From Strongylocentrotus purpuratus (Eukaryota > Echinodermata > Echinoidea > Camarodonta > Strongylocentrotidae), in the NCBI RefSeq assembly GCF_000002235.5, contig NW_022145554.1, positions 357,001-421,000 of the forward strand: a stretch of DNA of 64,000 nt. Direction: 5' to 3'. Shown piece after piece: positions 1 through 13,800 of this stretch; the first letter of the stretch is position 1; each line of letters starts with the position of its first letter. The translations under genes and the position numbers were made by a program. A model generated the notes under the pieces. That model was not told the origin of the DNA. It saw nothing but the letters and a program-made list of their open reading frames with translations, and did not search any database.

Positions 1-136
1 CATTTATTAAGTTACGAAATTGTTTGCTAAGTTAGAATGTTTGGAGTCGAAATCACTCTCTAACTATTTTCTTGAAACGATGTTGTGGTTTTTTTAAAGG
101 TGGACTCGGACTTGTGGGTTTTCTTTCTGTTTGCAG

Positions 137-254
137 ATACCAGGCAAAGTGTGTACCCCATAACTTTGACCATAGCAACGTAAATCCATTCTTGGAAAGA
201 GATATACTGTACATTGACACAAACTTGAAAAGGTACTTTGTTGACAGACGGTAA
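137..254 (+). CDS. last coding exon of an unrecognised gene
   Basis: A pyrimidine-rich tract ending in TTTGCAG gives a strong 3' splice site at 135-136. After it the frame runs 39 codons to TAA at 252-254 and reads (R)YQAKCVPHNFDH...NLKRYFVDRR. Composition is balanced and charged, unlike the simple-repeat frames around it. The preceding exons lie outside the window, so the protein cannot be named. An open frame also continues upstream of the splice site from 72, but that part reads as intron. The exon boundaries are seen in the sequence; that it is a real gene end is inference. Confidence 0.5.
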
Positions 255-2790
255 TTCAGGTATCTTGTGACCGACTTAGACATGTAATCAATTCTGTAAT
301 AATTTCTTTTTGTTCAAAAGTGTAGTTAGTTTCGTGACGTTGACGAAACTGTGAAATGGCATTTTTGGACAGTGCGGGATAAGATGCCTGTCAAAACTTT
401 TAAATGGACTGGTTATTATTATAGGAATTGATCCCCAACTGCTCTTCAATAATACTAATTAGATAGCCCAAATCGATCTTGCACTAAGTTCCAAATTAGA
501 CCAACAGTTTAACAGTGTCTCAATCAATTTAGCGATGTCAAATTGAACGGTGTTCCTCAAATCGATTTCCTGTTGCAATTATGGTAGCTACAGCTATTTT
601 TACGGTGCTGCGCAGTATATTAGGGTAATAGGCGAGTAGCTTTCATGTCTTTGTTCCACCATGTAGTTTTAAAAGGTCCTATTCTTTGGTTTGGCCCTTT
701 CCCAAGCTCACGTTGTGAGTTCCAGGAGCTCTGACGGTCCGTCTCTTGTTCCTATTGTTTGCAGTCTGGTCAATATTTAAACTTTCCCTTGGCCCTTTTC
801 TTAAACGAGACCATGACAAGTTTTCGCGGAGAAGACACAAACAAAGAATCTTGGTAACGCAAAGAAATGCCTGCTACCAAATAGTTATTGTTATCATAGG
901 GTTGAGAAATTGCACGTGTGCGGCAACATGTAGGCTTTTACTGTACATTTCCGTATAGCAAATCATATCGTCTGTGTTCCCATTTATCTATATATAGTTG
1001 GGTTAGGTAAGATATTTCCTGTTAAATTATACTTTAAAAATACACCTTATTGCACATAAGGCGCAAACGTCGAAAGATTATCTTTAGATTTACTCAGAGT
1101 TTTGGACATACAGTTTGTGCTAAACTTCCCCAAAAAGTTTTCAGCTGTTATAAGTCATTGAAAGGTTCTTGTTTTTGTAGACCAACGGAGATAATTGTTG
1201 AACTGGAAAAGAACATGTATGTTGGTAAATTCCTCTTTTTAAAGATAAAAATATATGGGGGCTTTTTAGCATTTCGAATGTCCAAAAGCGTGAGCAACGA
1301 TGGGTTAAATAAGGAACCCCAGGAGCTGTTCTACATGGTTACGGGGCTTGGCGGCTTCAGCCCCCTCCCAAGTATCTTATTAATAAATAAATTGAATGAG
1401 GTAATGTGGTATGGAAAAACAGTATGATCATACTTTCAATGACAAATGCATGAAATGGAAATGGCGAATGCAAGGATATAGACGAATATTATAGTATTAA
1501 ATATGAAATTGTTCATTATTGAAAATGAATGTAATGGAGCGATTAACAATTATCATGAGAACTGTCAGAAGAGGAATATGATGAAAATGGATTTTTGTTG
1601 AGGTTGTCTTTCAGGTCAGGATATGAAGTATTATTATAAAGAACTATATAATTATTGTTGTCTTTCATGTATCTAATGCGCAGGAGGGGATATCCACTCT
1701 TTAAGAGGTCACAATCGTGATTCACTCCTCATCTTTGGAGTGAATTCCACTAACATTTGAATTGAATTCTAAGTCTAAAAGGAGTGGAAAGTTCACTCCT
1801 ACGCATTAAGAGAGTGTTGCAGAAATGGAAAGAGTGGAATACACAGAGGCCGATTTAAATTGAAACACTGATGGTGATAAACTTATACAGTATTAGCAAG
1901 ATGAAATGATCTGGTGAATACTGCGAGTTACTTATATCTTGATATTTTAGTATCAAAATTATTGACAATCCATTTAGAGAACTGTAACCTCTTAAAACAA
2001 TGTATGAAATATATTTTGCCTCTTCAAAAAAATTATGGTTATTTTTATTTAATAATGCTCCAAGGAATAGTATTTTTATAACGAATTATGAAAAAGATTT
2101 TAGATTACAAGCGTAACAAATGTTTTTTAAAAGATACTTTCTACAAATTCCGACTTGATTCATACGTAACGATGAAACCCTGTAGATGGTATTGTGAATG
2201 TGCTCGGTCAAAAATATTTCAGGAAAAATAATTTTCAATTTGATTAATGAGAATGAAAAGTGCTTTCAAAAGAGAATGATCAATATCATTGGGCACAAAT
2301 GTTTAATGGAAATATAATTTAACCATTTAAAGGTGTAGAATGTAATTAAAGTCATTGTGCTCGGTTGCAAATGTTTTTTAAGGCCCTTTTAATCTGTGTA
2401 ATTTTTCTGTGCCTGGTTAACAACTGAGATATTCATTGTTGACGGATATACTGTGACGCAAATTCGAAATTAATGTTTAAAATCCCCACTGACGCTATGA
2501 AACGCACGTGCAAGTAAAGATGTATTTATAGGTGCTGCCGTGAAATATTTTGATATTCAATGCTTTTTGTAATTGTTGTATAGAGAGTTTTTTTTCTTAC
2601 ATTAACAAATTGAATCGAGAACATAGAGAGTTTATCTTGATATTTGTACGATATATTGTATAATACGCGGATGTATATATTCTTGTTCACAAACTGAATA
2701 AAACGCCTGTTCTCACAAGAAACACATCTTTTGATTTTGTTTCATTTTATATAATTTTCTCTTATTTAAAATTTCAAAGGTAGTGAAGAT
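255..2790. other. possible 3' UTR and AT-rich intergenic sequence
   Basis: No convincing coding exon on either strand. If the exon at 137-254 is real, part of this may be its 3' UTR. An imperfect inverted motif built from GAGTGAA/TTCACTC lies at about 1708-1810 and resembles the motifs of the short palindromic element at 49740-49940. Confidence 0.4.
2697..2702 (+). promoter_or_regulatory. candidate polyadenylation signal
   Basis: AATAAA followed within about 30 bases by a GT-rich stretch. It is the best-placed signal downstream of the plus-strand last exon at 137-254, but a 2.4-kb 3' UTR would be required, so the link is only inferred. Confidence 0.25.
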
Positions 2791-2870
2791 ATCAGGAATT
2801 TTTAGGTTAATGGTGTACGCATGCATTTGAGGAGTTGGGTTAATATAGGATTAAGACATTTCAGTGAAAC

Positions 2871-3221
2871 ATTGATGATGTTGATGATATTGATGAGGAT
2901 GATGATGAAAATCACGATAATGATGATTATGATAGTGATGGTGATGATGAACAATGATGGTGATGATATATGGTGATGATAATGATGATGATATATGGTG
3001 ATGATAAAGATGATAGTGACGATGTTGATGATATATAATGATGCTGACGATACATGATGATGGTGACGATACATGATGATGGTGACGATGGTGGTGATGA
3101 TAATGATGATGATAATGATGATGATGATGATATGTAATGATGATGATGATAGTGATGATGATGATGATATATAATGATGATGATGATAGTGATGGTGATG
3201 ATGATGACGATGGTAGTGATG
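2871..3221. repeat. GAT/ATG-rich imperfect microsatellite
   Basis: About 350 bases of interrupted GATGATGATG and GATGATATATG units. The long His/Ser-rich or Ile-rich open frames over it are by-products of the repeat, not genes. Confidence 0.9.
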
Positions 3222-3249
3222 GCCACCTGTCTCTCTTTCTGTCTTTCTT

Positions 3250-3253
<4 letters not shown>

Positions 3254-3299
<46 letters not shown>

Positions 3300-3331
3300 A
3301 CACACCACCACACACAACCGCACACACACAC
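3254..3331. repeat. (TC)n then (CA)n microsatellite
   Basis: A TC run of about 37 bases passes directly into an interrupted CA/CACAC run. Confidence 0.9.
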
Positions 3332-3404
3332 GCGCTTACTCTTCCATTTATTTCCCTCTATCTCTTTCTTTTCCCTTTCTATAGCTGCCCAACAACATAA
3401 TTAA

Positions 3405-4730
3405 AACACCTTGGCAAAAAGGCATAAAATGACATCTTGCTTTGTAATCTTTAATTTAATTTGGGGTATGTTAATTTTACTCACGAACAGGAAACAATAA
3501 ACGCTTCGAAAAAGACATCATTTTATGTCACCATTGCCTGAACTCTTACGATGCTGTCCCCTGCATGTATGTATACACTCTACAATCATTTAGACCATGT
3601 TTACCCGACATGTTTGCCAAGTCCCCTGGGCAAATGACCCCATGATGTGAGCTAGCAAAACTTGTTTGCCATCGTCCCCCAACACTCCTAATTAGTAAAC
3701 ATATTACACATCATTCTAGATAACAGACTGGCGGCGTCAGAAAAAAAAACACGTTTTTCCAATTCTGTCAAATTTGGATCGGAATTGTGCGAAACTATAC
3801 CATGTCTATAGGTTATTGGTATTCTTTATTTTGAACATATTAAAGGTCATCTCAGGAGAGGGATAACATTATAACAAGATTTCGATTAGGGTCTTGAGAC
3901 ATATAGTTGAAGAGCAAAGTAAGGAGAGTGAAGGCAACAGGCTGAAAATGAAACATACAATGCAAAGTAGTCACATGATTTATAGTATGTGATGTATGAT
4001 TTATCAATACAAAATATTTACTGCAGAATAAATATTATGTGATAGATGAATATATTATCAAATGTACAATATATGATACATAATAAAATGTGCTATAATA
4101 TAATGTATACAAAATAAAGTTGAAAAACAATTATTGTGACTGTTTATAATAATCATTAATTCATATCAGTCAAGAACTGGCGATACATATCGTTTGGGAT
4201 ATGTTTTAACTGTGTTGTGAAATAAGAAAAATGTTGAACTGTCTACAAATCTGTCTTGAACTACTTCAAGGACACAAAGGTTATCGTTTGACGTACTGCT
4301 TATTTTGTATCTATGTCTCTAATTACCTCCAGACTAAAATGTAAAGAAAAGATTTCACCCTGTAATTGTTTTATTGGTAGTCCTATATGTTCCAAACACT
4401 TTAGATCGATATTGTGTAATAGCTAAAGAAAAACTAAGTATATTCCAATTATCAATCAAAATGTAAATCTGGCATTCTAAGTGAGATTGTAACCTCAATA
4501 TTGCAAGAACGAGCTATTATTAACCTGCACGAATATATTTATTTTGCAGACGAACAAATTTCACGGGAAATACATCGCTTTTAGACCAATTAATTTTCAA
4601 AGCTTCTGAAATTCAGATGAAAGTCTGGAATTGAACTTACAGTATCATCTTGCCTATTAATTACATTGACATTGAATTAGGAAAAACAGACAAAAGACGA
4701 CAGCCTTCCAAAAGGAACAACAGAGATGTA
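3405..4730. other. AT-rich intergenic sequence
   Basis: No coding exon, RNA gene or clear repeat recognised. Confidence 0.4.
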
Positions 4731-4733
4731 TTC

Positions 4734-4976
4734 TCACAAGACAAGCAGGCATATCGTTAATGTTTTGAGTTCTGATTTGACCCCGTTCAGAGGATATGGG
4801 TTAAGAATTTAAATAATATAATTATATAATTATGTAAGTTCACGGAAATTTTATTTTCACAAGACAAGCAGGCATATCGTTATTATTTTAAGTCCTGATT
4901 TGACCCCGTTCAGAGGATATGGGTTGAGAATTTAAATAATATATGACTTCAGAAAAGGTTCACGGAAATTCGGTCG
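4734..4976. repeat. direct tandem duplication, about 123-bp unit, two copies
   Basis: The motif TCACAAGACAAGCAGGCAT starts at 4734 and again at 4857. Both copies continue through TTGACCCCGTTCAGAGGATA and end near TTCACGGAAATT. The copies differ by a handful of substitutions and a small indel in the AT-rich part. Confidence 0.85.
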
Positions 4977-5371
4977 AAGGCATATACTTGAGTATTTCCA
5001 GTTCTCATTAACATACCAACAATCTTAGACATGGAGGGAGGGGTATACTATATATTTTTAACTAGATGAATCAGAGGGTCTACAAAAAATAGTACTCGCC
5101 AGGCCCTTCAAAAGCTTCTCTGCAAAGTTTGAGCCGTCACGTTCGCATACACTTGCTTGCTTCCAACCTAGCAACCGTCTAGTCGTCATTATCTTCTATT
5201 AACTTATTTAAACCCTTAGGTGTAATTCTCTTTTTCCAAGGCGGCCAACTTTGGCGAATCGCTTTGATGCTAATTTTACCCTAGAAGATAATTACCGAAT
5301 GATAACCAGGTTGTAGTTATACTTGTCCCCGATTCGCGACACCATATAGGAATGCGGTATACAAAAGCGGG

Positions 5372-5595
5372 CAGTCGTGGATCCAAGGAGGCGCTGGGTA
5401 TACAGGTGCCCCCCCCCCCCCCCACTCAAAAAGAAGAGGGGGAATGAGGACGAAAAAAGGGGGGATGGGCTGATTGACCCTCATCTCCTGATGTTTTTTT
5501 ATATATTTTTTTTTTGCTAGCTAGTTTACTTGCTTGTTTGCTCGTCAGAGAATAATGTGCGCCCCTACTCTAGATAATTCTGGATCCACCATCGA
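5372..5595. mobile_element. possible hAT-type MITE with GTGGATCCA ends
   Basis: The left end, CAGTCGTGGATCCAAGG, and right end, CTGGATCCACCATCG, are imperfect inverted repeats around GGATCC. A poly-C tract (5410-5422) and T-rich core lie inside, as in the better-supported elements at 37831 and 57857. No target duplication was confirmed. Confidence 0.4.
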
Positions 5596-5599
5596 GAAG

Positions 5600-7555
5600 G
5601 AGGAGGGGCATTTGCAATTGACAAGCAGTAATTGCTCTTTGTATTGCTGTGGATAATTGAAGATTGAGGCTTTTCTAAAAACCTACTATCTATTCGGAAA
5701 TATCGAGAGAAAAAACTTAGCACGATCGATTCTGTAAACGATTTAAGGGAATGTTGTGTCCCAAGGCTGATCTAAATTACCTATAGTAATTAGGCTATTG
5801 CCCTAATTTCTGACATCTCATTAAACATCCTAGAGTTTGGCATTGTTTTGTATTAACCCCCATGAATGAATGAAGACTGCTGGAAAACAATTTCCCACTT
5901 GACTATGTAATGGGGAAAAACGCTGAGAGAAAATGCAAACAAAAGCAAATGAAGAAAAAATGTTAAAACGAATTATAACAAAGTAAGAATTCGGATGCCG
6001 GCCAAAAATGAATTTTGATTATGTAGATTGCTCTTCAAATATATAATAATGATCATAAAATGCAATACAATATTTGTTTCTTTCAAAATTGATGGAATGT
6101 TAAAGAAATACACCCAAAGAGAGCATTTGTACATTTGAACAAAATGCCAAAATCATGAACTTTGGTACATTTGTCCTTAGGCCTTCAAAAATTTAGAGAC
6201 TAAATCTGAAATGCATATATTTGCATACATCGTGTACGATATCTAAGTAATTAAGGACTGTCTTTTATCCGATAACGGCGAAACGCATAGATCTGTAGAC
6301 CATGTAATTCCCTTCAAAATCCCCGATTACATGGTGTTGACGCAAAAAACAATTAACCCTTGTTAATGTTGTATCTTGTCACGTTATTTCTTGTTCTTGT
6401 TGTTGTTGTTGTTGTTGTGGTTGTTGTTTTGGAGGAATATTCGTTGGTGATTTCACGTCACAATGATAAAATAAAACCTCTCGATTCTCTAACGAAAACT
6501 CCACTCTATTTTTCTTATTGTATAAATAGTTACGAATCAGAAAACTGGATTTCAACCGAGGTTAGGGGCGTATATTTACACGGGGACAAATTTAATACAA
6601 GTTATATTCACCCCCTCTTTGTTATCTTCAAGGCTTTTTCATTGAACATTTTGAAGGGAAATGGTAGGTAGTAGAAACAAAAGTCCCATCAATAGATTTT
6701 TTTAAATATGAAATTTAAAAAAAATCGCCTCTTGGTAGCCTGAATCAGGAGCAGCAGCATCTTCTTACAAAGTCAATTTTAATTGTATGTGTCATCTTCG
6801 TATTATATTTAATTTTTTCTAATGCAGTATTCTATGGTTTTGTCTTAATTGTTGCAACGCTCCAAGACTTCAAACTTAAATATTTCTTTAATTCCAATAT
6901 GAAGGCATTCGGGTGTTAAATCTGTAGAGCATCTATCAATTTTCAAAATAAATAATCGAAAATGCAATTAAATGTGCAAACGGACCTGTAATACCCCCCC
7001 CCCCCCCTTCAACAAATTATTTTAAAAAAATATTACAGCAGTGAGTTGCAGGACGCTTGCAAATCATTTTCGGAAGGGGGGGTATGGATAAATAATCCTG
7101 TAATAATGGGGCAGCCAGGTTACCCCCCCCCCCCGATCAACGCCCCTGTTAGTCTTATTGCCAAATTTACAATAACAAATTTGAGATTATTCATTCGGGA
7201 ACCACTTTGCTGTCTTTTGAATAATTGTAAAACTCCCCAATTGATCGATCTTGCGCTGACGTACACTCAGACGACCTTGGGCGATGAGTTGGTCTATTGA
7301 CTATTTGCTCATGTACTCAGGGTATTATTAAGACTATTGAGTTCGAGCCCACCGCTTTAACGACTATCGAGTCTTCCTTAATAGTTTGATAATATTTGCA
7401 AGTGTGATGTCTTTGGAAAGACAGGCTTATACAAATAAAAGGGAAGTTGAGTGTGACGATCTCTTTTAATTGCAATAAAAATTTGGTAAGTAAGTGTTTA
7501 GTTGAGCCCACACCACCCCTATTTCAGCACAAACAATCCCTCTCACCCTCCTCTG
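5600..7555. other. AT-rich intergenic sequence with poly-C tracts
   Basis: A GTT-rich run at 6394-6430 and poly-C tracts near 6995-7007 and 7123-7134. Short open frames have no recognisable domain or splice context. Confidence 0.35.
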
Positions 7556-7708
7556 TCTCTGTCTCTCTCTCTCTCTGTCTCTCTCTCTAAAGAGTGAACG
7601 ATGTTGTTGTCTTCTCCCCTCTTCTCGATCCGTTTTGCAAAGAGACTCTTTATTTGCGCCTTTGTATGTTTTATTCGTTCTCTTATTCCACGTATTTTCT
7701 CTCTTTTT

Positions 7709-7755
<47 letters not shown>

Positions 7756-7761
7756 ATCTCT
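7709..7761. repeat. (TC)n microsatellite
   Basis: A nearly uninterrupted TC run of about 50 bases; a shorter TC run lies at 7555-7588. Confidence 0.9.
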
Positions 7762-8207
7762 TGTATCTTCTCTCCTGCAATATCTTCCCCATCATGACAA
7801 TCTGCCTATATAATAAGACAGTAATATTATTTCTTATGAAATCCGGTTATTTTTTTACAAGCTAAGAAGAAGACCTACCTATACAGCACTTTCTCTCACA
7901 AATATTGCAGCATTCCAAACCCCCAACAAAATGCTATATGTAATTGTAAGCGCCTTAATTCGCTTCGTCTGCTGAAACAAGTGATTAATGTTCCTACCCT
8001 TATCCAAGCACTTTATCCTTCAATCCTAATGTTTAGGCTATTGATTCGATTTGAAAGGGAATATTTCCGGGCTCAACTACAAACAATTACCGAGAGCATG
8101 GAGATTCACTATTTATATATTTTGATCACCGATTTGGGTGTAGAGTACAGATAACTCGAGAGGAATTGAAAATGCGTGTATATATATACAAGGGTTATGG
8201 TTACTCT

Positions 8208-8322
8208 AAAAGAGGAGGGGAGGAGGGGTGAAGAGAAAAGAAGAGAAGAAGAGGAGAGGAGAGAAGAGAAGAGGAGAGAAAAGAAGAGAAGAGGAGGAAA
8301 AAGAAGAGACGAGAAGAGACTG
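8208..8322. repeat. purine-only GAGAA/GAGGAGG repeat
   Basis: About 110 bases of almost pure A/G with an irregular AGAAGAG/GGAGAG period; simple sequence. Confidence 0.8.
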
Positions 8323-8833
8323 CCCCATCGATAGTCATCGTCATTCGTTGGTACATCTACAGTATTTCACGAAAATATTTCAATTCAAAATTCCTTGAAT
8401 GATACAGACCGAGAAACTAATCTTGTATGTAAATATACGGTAAACCATTCACTTCAGGAAATAGAATATGTCCGAAAATATGAAATGTTGACGGGACAAA
8501 AAACTATTAAAAATGTATGACAAATCAACTACAACAAAATCAGGCCAATCACTCGGGTCCACAAATTAATTGCAATAGATGATAATTGTGCCTGAATAAT
8601 TTTAACCAACGAAAACCAAAAGCAATTAACCTAATTTGGTATTTTTCCATTATATCCTGCAGACGAGATTTTTTTTTTGTATTCCATAGGGGAAGACCAT
8701 GTGCCTCTGCCCCCTCCCCATCCTCATTTTGATTTGAACCCACTAATTGTAAGGATGATATATCCAGATGTCTGAGGAGAGGTTTTGTAGAGGTTTCTGC
8801 GATTGAAAGATGGTTTGATTTCACGTGACATTT

Positions 8834-9800
8834 GATTTTCGTCGATGGCGGATCGAAGTTTAATGAAGATTGCTTAAAGCCCCAGTCATACTTAGCTTAC
8901 CGTTTTCAACGAATCACCACGAAATGGGGCATTTATTTATCTGTTTATTTGTTTGTTTGTTTGTTTGTATATGTCAATAATTTATTTGCTGATGTCTTAG
9001 GAGAGATTTTCAAAAGGTTCTGAAATAGATTGTGAGCTGAGTTGATTTCATGTGATGTTTGATTTTCGTCGATGGCGGATCGAAGTTTAATGAAGATTGG
9101 TTAAAGCCCCAGTCATACTTAGCTTATCATTCTCAAGGAATCACCACGAAATGGGGCATTTATATATTAATTTATATGTTTGTTTATTTGTTTGTTTGTT
9201 TGTGTGTATATTTTTATAATATATTTGCTGGTGTCTTAGGAGAGATTTTCAAAAGGTTCTGAAATAGATTGTGAGTTGAGTTGATTTTACGTGACGTTTG
9301 ATTTTCGTCGATGGCGGATCGAAGTTTAATGAAGATTGGTTGAAGCTCCAGTCATACTTAGCTTATCGTTTTCAACGAATCACCACGAAATGGGGCATTT
9401 ATATATTAATTTATATGTTTGTTTATTTGTTTGTTTGTGTGTATATTTTTATAATGTATTTGCCGATGTCTTAGGAGAGATTTTGGAGAGGTTTCTTGGA
9501 TAAGTCGTGAGTTGGTTTGATTTCACGTGACGTTTCATTTTCGTCGATGGCGGATCGAAGTTTAATGAAGATTGGTTAAAGCCCCAGTCATACTTAGCTT
9601 ATCGTTTTCAACGAATCACCACGAAATGAGGCATTTATATATCAATTTATCTTCTTCTTTTTTGTATATGTCAATAATTTATTTGCTGATGTCTGAGGAG
9701 AGACTTGCGAGAGGTTTCTGGGATAGATTATGAGTTGGTTTGATTTCATGTGACGTTTCATTTTCGGGGATGGTGGGTTGAAGTTTGATGAAGATTGGCA
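8834..9800. repeat. minisatellite, about 227-239-bp unit, 4 full copies plus a partial
   Basis: The core GTCGATGGCGGATCGAAG recurs with its preceding T-run starting near 8834, 9061, 9300 and 9536. A diverged fifth start lies near 9759. Each unit carries the same order: a CACGTGACGT-like box, the core, AATCACCACGAAATGGGGCA, a TTTG-rich variable spacer, and a GATGTCTTAGGAGAGA segment. Length differences lie mostly in the spacer. The first two units keep 63-67-codon frames of similar sequence, which I attribute to recent duplication rather than to coding function. Confidence 0.92.
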
Positions 9801-10534
9801 AATCACTGTCCAAGTCACACTGAGCTTTCAAGTACATGTACAATCACAACACTCTTGTACATTCCTCTTGTTATTATTACATATATTCATCTATTAATTC
9901 TCTTATCGTTAAATTTGTTGTACCTTTATGTAATTATTCATTCGGTTGATTACTTATTCATTTGTATATCTATCATTTTTTTCGGTCCTTATTATTTATA
10001 TATTTATTTATCTATTTTCTCTTTCTTTCATTTATTCGTTCTATTTCTTATTTTCTTTTTTTATAAGAATAAAAACAACCAGAAAATAATTAGAGAAAGA
10101 AAATAAGAAAAACAAAAAATAACTGGGGGAAAGGCCAGGAACAAAAAAAGAAACGAACCCGGAAAAAACCCAAAAGGATTAAAATGGAAGTAAAGCATAT
10201 AGAACAAACACAAATTTGAAAACAAAAGAAAGAAAGGTAGAAGGGGGAAGAAAGAAAGAAAGAGGGGGAATAAAAAGAAAGGAAGGAAGGAATAGATGAG
10301 AAAATTATTACTATTGAAATAAACAACTTTTATGGATCGTGAAAGGAGTACTCCATTCCATCAGATGAGGGGGCGCTATACCATAAACAATAACATGCGA
10401 CTCCTGATAATTTGCCATGGGTCGTTGCGAGTAAACTTATTCTTTTGAGGAAATACCCGTTTTTGTTTTCTAATTTTACCTTAACATCTCGTTCCGTTCA
10501 TTGTCCTTTTTTTCATTATAACTGTCTCTGTTTA

Positions 10535-10535
10535 C

Positions 10536-10571
<36 letters not shown>

Positions 10572-10673
10572 CACACGCCCCTCTCCCTCTCCCTGTATCT
10601 CTCTCTCTCTCTCTCTTTTTTCTCTCACTCCTCTCACCCTCCCTCTCGTTTGTATTCACTCTTTCTTTGTCAG

Positions 10674-10722
<49 letters not shown>
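10535..10722. repeat. (CT)n-rich microsatellite cluster
   Basis: Three CT runs separated by C-rich linkers. Ser/Leu-rich and Arg/Glu-rich frames over it are repeat artefacts. Confidence 0.9.
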
Positions 10723-10723
<1 letters not shown>

Positions 10724-10840
10724 TCTTTACTGTTTCCGTTCCTGTATATTAATTTAATACTTCCTAATACTTTCTTTTTTTTGTTGGTAATCACGTTTTC
10801 TGTCATTTTCCCAACCTTCCTCATTTCTGCTCCTCTCTAA

Positions 10841-13800
10841 TAAGGCCCCACCAAATACATCAACCAAATCAACGAGGCAAAAAAGTCAAACACCTTCAAA
10901 TATGAAATTAAATACATTTATATATAAAGTATCTGACAAATTTATGCTATGCAATAAATGCATCATATCAATGTATAAATATGATGTAAGAACTGAATAT
11001 CAAAATATCATGAGCAGTGAACAGCACAGCCTCCGGCGAAGCACTGCTTTTGAATAAAGTATTCACCCTGTAATTAGGTCAATATTGTATCCATTATGAC
11101 CAAATACAAGCATATTTTCTTCATCTAGCCAAAAGAACTTTGTAACATAGGGATGATAAGGGCACTATGAACAAATTATTTTCAGTACTTGGGACATCAC
11201 AGACTCAAAATAATAATGAATTTTTATCAACAAAGTAATTCTAGATAAATTTGGCACTGACTTTTGCGGCAAAGTGATATCATGACATGCATTTTTTAAA
11301 AAGATGAAAAAAACAAAAAGAGGCAAATTTCTTTTTGCAATCCTTTGACCGGAAACTTTCAAATATGCTTTCCCAGTTTAAGATAGCTGTTGTGAATGAC
11401 ACTACCACTTCCACACTTTACTTTCTTTTAAAGAGATACTGAACTGATGAACTTTCTGCCCTAGCGTTCTGTTTATTGCACAGTGCCATCTCATGGTCAA
11501 CTTGCCAACAGTGAGTAACACAGTACATTATTTCCACTTCGCAAACAGTTGACCGACTCTATGCAAAAACCCAACAGCACAGCTACAGAAGCAGCGAGTT
11601 ACGGGACCATAGTATGTTACATCTGACCTGAGGTGGCGCTAGAGGGGGTTTGCAGTAGTGCTTCAAATACAGTATGGCTTTTAATAATACAATGTACCTT
11701 CAGCACTACCACAGTATAAAATCAGAGGGATTTTCAAATTGAACAATGAACTTGCTCCGATAACTTCCTACATGTATAATCAAGTCATAAGTCATGTATT
11801 TTATTCATTATTACCAGAACTGAAAATCTCCTATGAAAATTATTTTCTATGGTGGAATTTATGACATGGTAAGAACTAAGATATAAATTGGGTCAAGTAA
11901 TTCCACCTTCGTATAGACTCTAGAGAGTACCAAGTGGTATCCCAGATATGTTACCCATATATATATGCTCTGATTAAATTTACAGCCCAAAATTAATCAA
12001 ATTGACCTTGTAAATGCTTAACATCTTATTTTATGAGTTCATCCATTTTGTTTAAATGGAAAAGAAGAGGTCAATACTTGGTACTCAATAATCTCTTACT
12101 GGGGGTCCAGACATTGAACATTTGTGGGTGCCTGTGCACCAGGGCAACACTTTGCTCACAAGTAGAAGTTAGGAACTCATAACCACAATGAAACATGTCC
12201 AACATCCCAATCAAACTTGTGTATTTAAAATGAACACGCTTTTTAACAGTATGTCGGCACACTTGAATCTATGATGGTTTCTTGACAAATGCAGAAACCT
12301 CTGTTTAAATTCAAGCCCTGCATTTAGTAACTTACTTCATATTACCACACATAGATTTGCTTGTAATATTTATATATGTTTATGTATGTGTTTATTATTT
12401 AATTTTAATTTTTTTTTAATTGTATTTTGATATTGTAATTTTAAGCAGGGGATGATCCCCGATAAACCTCTGTGGTTTTTGATCATCTTTTGTTTCAATG
12501 CTTTTATATTTGATTGAAATTTATATTGTCTTTTATGAATCTGTGGAAATAAATGAAATTGAAATGACATGAACATCTAGTTACAATACATGCACATGTA
12601 CAATTTGTTGTATGAGAATCATTGTAAAGTTATCTTATAAATGCACATTCTGGGTACAGAGAGGACTCAATTATGTGAATCGTTTACAAGTATTTCAGCT
12701 CTGCTTGAGTTTTTTTTTAATCGGATTATACATGTACATGTACAACCTTAGAAGGGATACCGGTATGTATATATCCTTACATTAGACTCTGATGCTTTTC
12801 GATGCCACAAAATGACTGGAAAATCATCATCAAGAAATCAGCAAATAATATCACTATTCAAAGATCATTAATCTTAATGATGGATGGGGGCATGTCGGAC
12901 AAAAATAAAAATAGAAGTGTATAAGGACAGAAACAGACAGAAAAATTAATCGTGTACAGCTACATGTAGAATGGATGAATGCAACTTCAATAAAGTTTAC
13001 CAGGCTTTCCATAATGATAAGGAGTATAAAGAAAATCAAGAATAACATAAAACAATGCACACAGAACCCAGGTCGGACTTGGGTTCTGTTGAAGGCCCTA
13101 TTTTAAGCAAGCACATGAGGGTGCGTTACTAACGAGTCGCTTTTATGTTAATTAAGAGTGTATTTTAACTCGCAAAATGTCTTTACAGACAGTATTTGAA
13201 GCTCATATTTTGAATACAGTATTACAAACTATTAGTTGTTAATACATGTAGGTATACTTTGAAGAAAAAATGATATGCCCCTATTCTAAGCCCCTTGTTA
13301 TCTCATTATTACCTCCCATTTCATCAACCAATTCATCTGTAAAGAGCTAGATGGGCTTTAACTCATATATTCAAACAGATAGATCACCCCTTTCTGGCTC
13401 TGTAGAGATGATATCATGGGACATGTAACCTCCAGTACGGTCTTCAAAACTAAAAATAGAGCATATTCATTCAGGATGTACCTATATTTCTGTTTTTTCC
13501 AAAATTCCAGATGTTTTATAAATGAAAGTGCTCATCAATTACACTAATGATCAAAAACATGAATGATGACGAGAAAATCCAACATCTTCCAAAATAATGA
13601 TCCGCCTTATAAACTATAATCGTAAATCAAAATTAACCTGTTCAAGATTACACTTCATAAAGTAGGCAAATGGAATCAAACACAATTATCTTCACATTCC
13701 CCAAATCAAAAGTGATTTGATGATCATAATTGCCTCCTACACAGAAAAAAGCCATTGTTACAGGTATGTGATATACATTAGCATCATTGCACATGATTAT

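Noticed and set aside
2802-3404. Long His/Ile/Ser-rich and Ser/Leu-rich open frames on both strands
   Set aside because: They are translations of GAT and TC/CA microsatellites in several frames; no start context, domain or splice support.
8832-9262. Two similar 63-67-codon plus-strand frames (MIFVDGGSKFNED...)
   Set aside because: They come from adjacent units of the same minisatellite; later units do not keep the frame and no homology is recognised.
8834-9800. CRISPR-like array
   Set aside because: Unit length of about 235 bp without short repeat plus unique spacer organisation, and a clearly eukaryotic context.
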